Source of the DNA: Chloroflexota bacterium
Lineage (GTDB): Bacteria > Chloroflexota > Dormibacteria > Dormibacterales > Dormibacteraceae
Direction of reading: 5' to 3'
Assembly (NCBI GenBank): GCA_005880175.1
Contig: VBJR01000176.1
Span: 1 to 19,263 of the forward strand
DNA: 19,263 nt
Position numbers and translations under genes: made by a program. Of the stretch, positions 7,158 to 13,997 are shown in pieces. The notes under the pieces were generated by a model, which had not been told where the DNA came from, did not search any database, and saw nothing but the letters and a program-made list of their open reading frames with translations. Numbering within the stretch: position 1 is the stretch's first letter; every line of letters begins with the position of its first letter.

Positions 7158-7550
7158 TCACCCCGTCGCCACCAGATAGCCGAGGAGGGCCAGACCGGCC
7201 ACCACCGTGATTCCCACCACGAGCACCTCCGTGAACGCCTCCGGCTCGAACCGCCCACGCTCGATCTGGGCCCGGGCCCGGAAGAACCGCACCGTGCTGA
7301 CCCCCGTGATCAGCACGCTCGCCGCGACCAGCGCCGCCCCGATCACCGCCGACACGTGGCTCGGCTCGGGCGGCGCCGCCCGCTCCAGCGCGAGCTGGCG
7401 CAGGAACAGGCCGAACCGGGCCACCACGAACCCCAGGCCCATCAGCGCCACCGCGGTCCGCACCCAGGCCAGCAGCGTCCGCTCGTTGGCCAGGTGCTCG
7501 CGGACCCGCGTGCTCTCCGCCGGGACAGGATCGCCCGCGGACGCCGTCAC
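7158..7550 (-). CDS. DUF202 (YidH-type) membrane protein, second copy
   Basis: A 130-aa inner-membrane protein. It shows the DUF202 signature REHLANERTLLAWVRTAVAL (17-36), which leads into a first membrane segment (about 28-50). Further segments are at 66-86 and 107-127. A charged RARAQIERGRFEP loop precedes the last one. The start is GTG 7550, overlapping the stop of the first DUF202 gene as GTGA (7550-7547). The two neighbouring DUF202 proteins have the same layout and clearly arose by duplication; they may act as a pair. The biochemical role of the family is unknown. Confidence 0.85.
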   Translation of the reverse strand: MTASAGDPVPAESTRVREHLANERTLLAWVRTAVALMGLGFVVARFGLFLRQLALERAAPPEPSHVSAVIGAALVAASVLITGVSTVRFFRARAQIERGRFEPEAFTEVLVVGITVVAGLALLGYLVATG

Positions 7551-7915
7551 CGCACCACCGCGAGCGCGACCAGCAGCACCAGCGCCCCCACCCCCAGCGC
7601 CGCGACCAGCGCCAGGTCCGTCCCGACCCGCGGCGCGAACCGGTCTGACTCGATCCGCGCCCGCGCCCGCAGGAAGCGCGGCAGCGCCGTCCCCGCGATG
7701 ACCACGCCCCCCGCCACGACCGCCATCCCCACCGGGTGCCCCAGCCTGCGCACACCGCTGCTGACTCCGTGCAGCGCGTCCAGGTTGGCCAGCTTGTCGG
7801 CCGCGTAGCCGATCCCCATCAGGATCATCCCGGTCCGCACCCACGTGAGCGTCGTCCGCACGTTCGCCAGGTGGTCCCGCGTCCGCACCCCCTCGCCACC
7901 CCCGCGACCCCGCAT
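7547..7915 (-). CDS. DUF202 (YidH-type) membrane protein, first copy
   Basis: A 122-aa membrane protein with signature RDHLANVRTTLTWVRTGMIL (13-32) and three membrane segments (about 23-42, 60-80, 98-120). The segment before the last helix reads RARARIESDRFAP, parallel to the second copy. ATG 7915 is 10 nt after the acyltransferase stop (7926). A GTG at 7924, preceded by GGAG at short spacing, is an alternative start that adds three residues. It is coupled to the next gene by a 4-bp overlap. Confidence 0.8.
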   Translation of the reverse strand: MRGRGGGEGVRTRDHLANVRTTLTWVRTGMILMGIGYAADKLANLDALHGVSSGVRRLGHPVGMAVVAGGVVIAGTALPRFLRARARIESDRFAPRVGTDLALVAALGVGALVLLVALAVVR

Positions 7916-7925
7916 GGACCGCACG

Positions 7926-9326
7926 TTACTCCGCCCCGGCCCGCACCAGTGCCAGGCAGCTGTCGGCCGCGGCCCGCAGGTGACCGGCGAACGTCTCCAC
8001 GTCATCCACGACGCCAGGGTCGGCGCCCAGCCCGAAGAACACGTCCCCGTTGTACGAGACGACCGCCAGGCCCAGCGCCATCGACGGGTACAGCGGCGCG
8101 AACGGCCAGACCTCGAGCAGCCGCGCGCCGCCCGTGTACAGCGCCTGCTGGGGGCCGGGGACGTTGGTCACGTTCATGTTGGCACCGGCCTGCGGCGTGG
8201 ACATGACACGGCCGGCCAGCACCAGCAGCGTGGGCGGCGCCCAGCTCGCCAGGCCGGCCAGCTTGTCCGCCGCCAGCGCCTGCTTCGACCGCTTCAGGTC
8301 CCCCGTCGTGCGGTGGATCTGGCGCAGCCGGTCCTCCATGCTCATCGGGCCGGTCGGCAGGTCGAACACGAGCCCGCTGATGCGGTTGCCGGCCGCCTCG
8401 TCCTTCACGCCCGGCACGCGCATGCTGACCGGCACGAACACCCGGACCCGGTCCGGCACCCGCTCGCCGCGCGCCGTCAGCCAGCGGTGGAGGCCCTCGG
8501 CCACCACGGCCAGCACCGCGTCGTTGATCGTGCAGCCCAGCAGTCGCTTGAGCGCCCGGAAGTCGTCCAGCGACACCCGCAGGCCGCGGCCCGTGCGCCG
8601 GGGACCCAGCCGCCGGTTGAAGAACAGCCGCGGCCGCGGCATCAGGACCGAGCGGCCCAGCTGCAGGAATCCGCGCCACGCCGCCAGCCACAGCAGCAGG
8701 CCGGTCAGCGGCCCGGGCATGTCCTCCTCATCCCGCCCGACCAGCCGGCTCGTCAGCTGCCGCCAGACCAGCACCACGTCGTGGGGCGCCCCCCGCGGAC
8801 GCCACGGGGTGGCCGGCTCCGGGACCACCGTCCCCTCGGGCGAGTCGTCGAACAGCGTGGTCATGATGTCGCGGTGGGCGACGCCGTCCACCATCGCGTG
8901 GTGGACGCGGTTCACCACCATCACGCGGCCGCCAGCCAGCCCGTGCAGCACCACCATCTCCCACAGCGGCCGGCCCCGGTCCAGCGGGGTCGTCAGGATC
9001 CGCGCCACCGCCGCCCTGGCCACCGCGCCCGTCGCCGGCTCCGGCAGCGTCTCGTGGCGCACGTGGTGCGCCAGGTCGAAGTCGGGGTCGTCCACCCACA
9101 CCGGGTGGCCGATGTTCAGCGCGATCCGGTGCAGCTTCTGCCGGTAGCGCGGGAACAGGTGCAGCCGCTCCCCGATCGTCCGCTCCAGCCCCGCGGCGCC
9201 GCGCCCGCCCGCCACGCGCGAGCCGCCCTCGAACACGTAGACCGTGGCGATGTCGAGCGGCACGTCCCGGCGCTCCGCGTAGACGAACCACGCGTCGCGG
9301 GCGTTCAGCGGCTCGTAGAACGTCAC
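7926..9326 (-). CDS. Wax ester synthase / diacylglycerol acyltransferase (WS/DGAT) family protein
   Basis: A 466-aa acyltransferase of the family that esterifies alcohols or diacylglycerol with acyl-CoA to make storage lipid. The catalytic motif HHAMVDG is at 142-148, in the sequence VVNRVHHAMVDGVA. Other family marks are PLDRGRPLWEM (114-124), the middle block TINDAVLAVV and the C-terminal NMNVTNVPGP and LGLAVVSYNGDVFFGL blocks. The length is normal and the gene looks intact. GTG 9326 overlaps the LLM oxidoreductase stop as GTGA (9326-9323), so the two are coupled. The substrate cannot be told from sequence. Confidence 0.92.
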   Translation of the reverse strand: MTFYEPLNARDAWFVYAERRDVPLDIATVYVFEGGSRVAGGRGAAGLERTIGERLHLFPRYRQKLHRIALNIGHPVWVDDPDFDLAHHVRHETLPEPATGAVARAAVARILTTPLDRGRPLWEMVVLHGLAGGRVMVVNRVHHAMVDGVAHRDIMTTLFDDSPEGTVVPEPATPWRPRGAPHDVVLVWRQLTSRLVGRDEEDMPGPLTGLLLWLAAWRGFLQLGRSVLMPRPRLFFNRRLGPRRTGRGLRVSLDDFRALKRLLGCTINDAVLAVVAEGLHRWLTARGERVPDRVRVFVPVSMRVPGVKDEAAGNRISGLVFDLPTGPMSMEDRLRQIHRTTGDLKRSKQALAADKLAGLASWAPPTLLVLAGRVMSTPQAGANMNVTNVPGPQQALYTGGARLLEVWPFAPLYPSMALGLAVVSYNGDVFFGLGADPGVVDDVETFAGHLRAAADSCLALVRAGAE

Positions 9327-10357
9327 GAGGCGAACGTCTCGACGATCGCGGTCATGCCCTCGCGGTGCCGGCCCCGGTCCACCCCGAGGCACGGATAGAA
9401 GAGGAGCGGCTCCTCGTACAGCCCGGCGTACCGGGCCCGGAACCGGTCCCGCGCCTCGGCCGGCGTGCCGTGGACCGTGAACGTGTCCAGCATCCGGTCG
9501 CCCACCAGGTCCACCATGCCGGGCACGTCGCCGCGCCGGAACGCCTCGCGGATCGCCGATGCCTCCCCCTCGAACCCGTGCAGGCGCAGGATCGGGTCGA
9601 ACGCCCGGACGACCGCGTAGAACGCGACCTGGGAGGCCGCCTCCCGCCGCGCCCGCGCCGCGTCCTCCCCGACCACGCACGCCACGTAGCACGCGATCGG
9701 GACGTCCGGCGACCGGCCGGAACGGCCGGCGCCGCGGGCCAGCGCCGGGCGCACCACCTCTTCCACGTACTCGGGTGTGAAGAGGGGGTGGCCGACCAGC
9801 CCGTCCCCCACGCGACCCGCCGCCTCGATCATGCGCGGGTTGACGCCGGCCACCCAGACCTCCAGGTCGGGGCGAGCCGGCGGCCGCACCTCCAGCACCG
9901 GCCGCAGGCGCAGGTGGTAGAACCGGCCGTCGTGCCGGAGCTCGCCGGCCCGCTGCCGCCACAGGTCGCGCAGCAGCGGCACGAGCTCCTCCAGCCGCGG
10001 CGCCAGGTGGCCCGCGTCCAGCCCGTGCCACCCGGCGACCTGCTGGCGCGTGCCGGTGCCCAGGCCGAGCACGAACCGGCCGCCCGACAGCTCGTCCAGG
10101 TCGCGCGCCTCGGCCACGGTCAGCAGCGGCGTGCGCCCGAAGGCGTACATGATCGCGCTGCCCAGCGTGATCCGTGAGGTGGCCACCGCCATCGCCGCCA
10201 GCGAGACCGTCGCCGACCGGTCGTAGAACTCGGCGCTCCAGGCCGAGCGCAGCCCCCGCCGCTCGGCGAGCGCCGCCACCTTCGCGCAGGTCGCGACATC
10301 GCCGCCCATCACGGTGACGCCGATGCCCCGGCGCACCTCACGCATGCCGCTCAGCAT
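9323..10357 (-). CDS. LLM-class F420-dependent oxidoreductase
   Basis: About 344 aa; a luciferase-like monooxygenase-family TIM barrel, in actinobacteria usually using coenzyme F420. Visible family marks are IGVTVMGGD at the first strand, SRITLGSAIMYAFGRTP, the block LDELSGGRFVLGLGTGTRQQ and, in the second half, VWVAGVNPRMIEAAGRVGDG. Near the C-terminus VHGTPAEARDRFRARY is the usual late helix. I use ATG 10357; ATG 10345 or TTG 10366 are possible. It is the first gene of the minus-strand operon, and its promoter must lie in or before the 39-bp gap shared with the divergent cupin gene. Substrate unknown. Confidence 0.88.
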   Translation of the reverse strand: MLSGMREVRRGIGVTVMGGDVATCAKVAALAERRGLRSAWSAEFYDRSATVSLAAMAVATSRITLGSAIMYAFGRTPLLTVAEARDLDELSGGRFVLGLGTGTRQQVAGWHGLDAGHLAPRLEELVPLLRDLWRQRAGELRHDGRFYHLRLRPVLEVRPPARPDLEVWVAGVNPRMIEAAGRVGDGLVGHPLFTPEYVEEVVRPALARGAGRSGRSPDVPIACYVACVVGEDAARARREAASQVAFYAVVRAFDPILRLHGFEGEASAIREAFRRGDVPGMVDLVGDRMLDTFTVHGTPAEARDRFRARYAGLYEEPLLFYPCLGVDRGRHREGMTAIVETFAS

Positions 10358-10396
10358 GGCACCCAATACACTCGACGGAAAGAAGGAGGATCACAC

Positions 10397-11395
10397 ATGG
10401 CCACGCACGCCCGCGACACGCTCGAAGTCAGCTACGACGAGTTCTGCGGCGCCCTGGCCGCCAAGGACCTGCAGCCGCTCTGGACACAGGCCGCGAAGCT
10501 GATGCCCCGCGAGCCGATCCCGCGCACGCTCCCCTGGCTGTGGAAATGGACGACGGTGCTGCCGCTGGCCCAGCGCGCCGGCGAGCTCATCACGATCGAG
10601 CGGGGCGGCGAGCGCCGCGTCCTGGCCCTGGCCAACCCCGGCCTCGGCGGCCTGCCCTACACCAGCTCGACGCTCTGGGGCGCGTACCAGTACCTCGGCG
10701 CGCACGAGTCGGCCCCCGCCCACCGGCACACGCCGTCGGCGCTTCGCTTCGTGGTCGAGGGCACCGGCGTCTGGACGACCGTGAACGGCGACATGGTGTG
10801 GTTCGACGGCCTCGACCTGCCCCTCGCGGCGGCCCTCGAGGCGGTCTTCTTCGAGCCCTACCCCGAGCTGATGCAGCCGTCGGGCGCCGACCACAACGCG
10901 TCCGCGCGGACGCACGGCCGGCCCGCGATCCGGCCGCTCGGCGAGCCGCCCAGCCCGCGCCACTCGCCGCTGCTGGTCTATCGCTATCGCGACACCGACG
11001 CGGCGCTCGACGACCTCCTCCGGACGCGCGGCGGCCCCATGGCCAGCATCGAGTTCGTCAACCCCTCCAACGGCGCCAGCGCGATGCCGACGCTGGGCTG
11101 CGAGATGCACCGCCTGGTGGCCGGCCGGCGCACCCCCGCCCGCCGGCGCGTGGGCAGCGCGGTCTACGTCGTCTTCAGCGGCGCCGGCTCGAGCGTGATC
11201 GCGGGCGAGCGGTTCGACTGGGAGCGCGGCGACGTGTTCGTCGTCCCCTCGTGGGCGCCCGTCGAGCACGAGGCGGTCGAGCCCGCCGACCTGTTCGCCG
11301 TGACCGACCGGCCGGTCCTGGAGGCGCTGCACCTCTACCGCGAGGAGGCGCTGGACGGCCCGCAGCCGGTGCTGCGCACGTTCGCGCCGAAGTAG
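10397..11395 (+). CDS. Gentisate 1,2-dioxygenase-like bicupin with an apparent internal deletion
   Basis: A 332-aa bicupin resembling gentisate 1,2-dioxygenases, Fe(II) enzymes that open the gentisate ring. The N-terminal cupin has APAHRHTPSALRFVVEG (107-122), including two metal-ligand histidines, H109 and H111. The family then normally has a GD-[LF]-[IV]-L-T-P-x-W-x-WHDH strand carrying the third His ligand before the DGLD block. Here VNGD (129-132) runs directly into MVWFDGLDLPL (133-143), so about 25-30 residues seem to be missing in frame. The second cupin is complete (GSAVYVVFSGAGSSVIAGER, GDVFVVPSW). Start ATG 10397 has a strong AAGGAGGA (10383-10390). It is probably inactive as an iron enzyme unless the gap is a sequencing or assembly error. 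The family assignment is recalled, not searched. Confidence 0.8.
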   Translation: MATHARDTLEVSYDEFCGALAAKDLQPLWTQAAKLMPREPIPRTLPWLWKWTTVLPLAQRAGELITIERGGERRVLALANPGLGGLPYTSSTLWGAYQYLGAHESAPAHRHTPSALRFVVEGTGVWTTVNGDMVWFDGLDLPLAAALEAVFFEPYPELMQPSGADHNASARTHGRPAIRPLGEPPSPRHSPLLVYRYRDTDAALDDLLRTRGGPMASIEFVNPSNGASAMPTLGCEMHRLVAGRRTPARRRVGSAVYVVFSGAGSSVIAGERFDWERGDVFVVPSWAPVEHEAVEPADLFAVTDRPVLEALHLYREEALDGPQPVLRTFAPK

Positions 11396-11406
11396 CGGCT
11401 CACGGA

Positions 11407-11584
11407 GTGAGAGCCCTGGGCGCCGCGGCCGCGGCGCTGCTGGCGGCGGCCTGCACGGCCAGCCTCCCGACCGCCCGGCCGTCGCCGACCGGCGACTTGG
11501 CCCCCCGCGCGATTAGCGCGAACAGCCCGATCGCGTCCTGCGGCGGCGCAGAGCCGGCCCGCCGGCGCCGCGTACGGGGCGGCG
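11407..11584 (+). pseudogene. Out-of-frame lipoprotein signal region of the BNR-repeat gene
   Basis: GTG 11407, 11 nt after the cupin stop, opens a frame reading VRALGAAAAALLAAACTAS, an alanine-rich signal peptide with a lipobox ending at Cys16, followed by a Pro/Thr/Ser-rich linker. This is the normal start of a secreted BNR lipoprotein. The beta-propeller body at 11585 lies in another frame, and this frame soon turns into Arg-rich nonsense (about 11540 on). The propeller frame can be read back from 11585 to about 11510 without a stop and contains AYGAAMAVSRD. The two parts were therefore probably one protein, broken by a non-triplet deletion or a frame error at about 11520-11580. Confidence 0.6.
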
Positions 11585-12703
11585 ATGGCGGTCAGCCGGG
11601 ACTCGGGCGCCACGTGGAAGGAGACGATGCTCCCGCGCCTGGCCCGGTGCGCGGGCGGTCCGTACCCCCTGGTGAGCGACACGTGGGCGTCGATCGGGCC
11701 CGACCACACCGCATACGTGGGCGCCCTCGCGCTCACCGCCGGGCCCCCGCAGGGCTACGCGATCGTCGTCAGCGCGTCGCGCGACGGCGGGAGCGGCTGG
11801 GGGGCTCCGGTCGTCGTCGACTCCGCCGCGCCGCCCCGGGCGATCCTGGACAAGCCGTCGATCCTGGCCGACCCGAGCCGGGCGGGCCGGGTGTACGCGG
11901 TCTGGGCGCGGTTCGCGCTGAACGGCGGCGACCAGGTCGCCTTCGCGCGCAGCGACGACCACGGCGCCACGTGGACGGCCCCGGCGACGCTCACGCCGGG
12001 CGGCCGCGTGGAGACGCAGAACAACGAGCTGCTGGCGCCGGCCGCCGGCATCCTCCTCGACGTCTTCGCCCAGGGCTCGCCGCTGGAGACGAACCACGAG
12101 GGCCAGGTGGGCGTCCTCCGCTCGACCGACGGCGGCACGACGTGGGCGGCCCCCGTCACCGTGGCCTCCTTCGCGGTCACCCAGACCACGGACCCGGACA
12201 GCGGCACCACCATCCGGTCGTTCGGCCAGGACGTCGTGGCGGCCGCCGGCGCCGGCTGGGCGTACGCGGGCTGGTTCGAGAACCGCCGCGACGGCACGTC
12301 GGCCATCTGGACCAGCGGCTCCAGCGATGGCGGCCGCACGTGGAGCGCCGCCTCGCCGCTGGTCCAGGAGTCGGCGCAGCCGTTCCTGCCGACACTCGCG
12401 GTGGGCGGGGACGGCCGGCTGGGCGCGATCTGGTACGACCTGCGCGACGCGGACGCCGGGCCCGGGCTGGGCACCGCCCTCTGGGCCGCCACCTCGGCCG
12501 ACCACGGCCGCACGTGGCGCCCGCGCCGCCTCGACCGGCCGTTCGACCTGCGCGCCGCGCCGGTCGCGACGGGCACCGGCCCGTTCATCGGCGACTACGA
12601 GGGCCTGGTCGGGCTGCCGTCGGGCTTCGCGGCGGCGTACGTGCGGACGACGGCCGCCCGCACGCCCGACCGCACGGAGATCGCCTTCGCCCGGTTCAGA
12701 TGA
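11585..12703 (+). CDS. BNR/Asp-box beta-propeller (sialidase-fold) protein, N-terminus disrupted
   Basis: 372 aa in the longest ATG-initiated reading. Six Asp-box motifs of the S-x-D-x-G-x-x-W type are visible: SRDSGATW (4-11), SRDGGSGW (65-72), SDDHGATW (123-130), STDGGTTW (180-187), SSDGGRTW (246-253) and SADHGRTW (304-311). These mark a six-bladed sialidase-like propeller. The arginine triad of true sialidases is not evident, so it may be a secreted binding or hydrolytic protein of unknown substrate. ATG 11585 falls at the very first blade and has no ribosome site; the real start is probably the lipoprotein GTG at 11407, now out of frame. The 3' end overlaps the convergent amidase stop by 8 bp. 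Confidence 0.75.
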   Translation: MAVSRDSGATWKETMLPRLARCAGGPYPLVSDTWASIGPDHTAYVGALALTAGPPQGYAIVVSASRDGGSGWGAPVVVDSAAPPRAILDKPSILADPSRAGRVYAVWARFALNGGDQVAFARSDDHGATWTAPATLTPGGRVETQNNELLAPAAGILLDVFAQGSPLETNHEGQVGVLRSTDGGTTWAAPVTVASFAVTQTTDPDSGTTIRSFGQDVVAAAGAGWAYAGWFENRRDGTSAIWTSGSSDGGRTWSAASPLVQESAQPFLPTLAVGGDGRLGAIWYDLRDADAGPGLGTALWAATSADHGRTWRPRRLDRPFDLRAAPVATGTGPFIGDYEGLVGLPSGFAAAYVRTTAARTPDRTEIAFARFR

Positions 12704-13997
12704 CCAGGCTGGGGCTGAGGAACTTCGGCGGCCGCCGCGCCTTCGTCACCGCCTCGAAGCCCGAGGCGAGCTTGATCAGCGCCGGCTCGCTGAACGCCGT
12801 GCCCATGAACGTGATGCCGACCGGCAGGCCGAACGAGAACGCCGCCGGCACGTTGATCGCCGGGTAGCCGGCGAGCGAGGTGGGCGTCGAGGACCCGCCC
12901 AGGAAGCGGTCGCCGTCCAGCAGGTCGATCTTCCAGGCCAGGCCGTTGGTCGGGGCGACCAGCGCGTCCAGGCCGAACGTGCTCAGGGCGGCGTCGATGC
13001 CGTCCCGGCCGCCCAGCCGCTTGTCGTTGGCCACCGCCGCCTGGTACGCCGCGATCGTGGCCGGGTCGTTCAGGTCCACGGCCTGCGACTGCAGGAAGAC
13101 CTCCTGGCCGAAGAACGGCATCTCCTGGGCGGCGTGGGCATTGTTGAAGTCGATCAGGTCCTGGAGCGTGTGGATGCTCGGATCGCGGCGCGCCGCCAGG
13201 TACGCGTTCAGGTCGGCCTTGAAGTCGAACAGGAGGACGGTGTTCTCGTCGCCGGAGGCCGCGATCTCCTGGACGTCCGGCAGGTCGGCGGGGTCGACGA
13301 TGACCGCGCCCGCCGCCCGCATGGCCTGGATCGCGGCGTCGTAGACCACGTCCACCTTGTCCTGGAAGCCCGCGAAGACCTGGCGGATGACGCCGATGCG
13401 CGCGCCGCGCAGACCGTTCGGGTCGAGGAACCGCGTGTAGTCGGTGAAGAAGCGCCCGGCGCTGCCCGTGGTGGCCGGGTCGCGGGGGTCGACGCCGACC
13501 AGCGCGCCCAGCACGGCGGCGGCGTCGGCGACGGTCCTGGCCATCGGGCCGACCGTGTCCTGGTTGTGCGAGATCGGGATGACGCCCGCGCGCGACGTCA
13601 GGCCGAGCGTCGGCTTGATGCCCACGACCATGTTGATGCCGGACGGGCAGAGGATCGAGCCGTCAGTCTCCGTGCCGAGAGCCGCCGCGCACAGGTTGGC
13701 CGCGACCGCCGCGCCCGAGCCGGAGCTGGAGCCGCACGGGTTGCGGTCGAGCGCGTACGGGTTCAGGCACTGGCCGCCGCGCCCGCTCCAGCCGCTGGAC
13801 GGGTTGGCCGCCCGGAAGTTGGCCCACTCGGTCAGGTTGGTCTTGCCCAGGATGACCGCGCCGGCCGCGCGCAGCCGGGCCGCCAGCGCGCTGTCCTGGG
13901 GCGGCGTGGAGCCGAGCAGCGCCAGGGAGCCGGCGGTGGTGTGCATGCGGTCGTGCGTGTCGATGTTGTCCTTGACCAGGATCGGGATGCCGTGCAA
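12696..13997 (-). pseudogene. 5'-truncated amidase-signature (AS) family hydrolase, 3' part
   Basis: About 432 residues of an AS-family amidase, normally about 500 aa, which hydrolyses amide bonds. The remaining part begins at the conserved Leu-His-Gly-Ile-Pro and contains the complete catalytic set in fusion numbering: Lys611 (ILVKDNID), cis-Ser692 (GSSSGSG) and nucleophile Ser716 (GTETDGSI), with the normal 24-residue Ser-Ser spacing. GKTNLTEWANFR (653-664) and KPTLGLTSRAGVIP are further family blocks. What is missing is the N-terminal ~80-100 residues and the native start codon, expected at the far end of the right element, beyond the window. It is expressed only as the tail of the recombinase frame. 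Its stop overlaps the convergent BNR gene. Confidence 0.8.

Noticed and set aside
10540..12867. 775-codon plus-strand frame across the cupin and BNR genes
   Set aside because: It is an out-of-frame reading of both genes and has composition typical of a shadow. Only its stretch at 11407-about 11530 (signal peptide) looks real.
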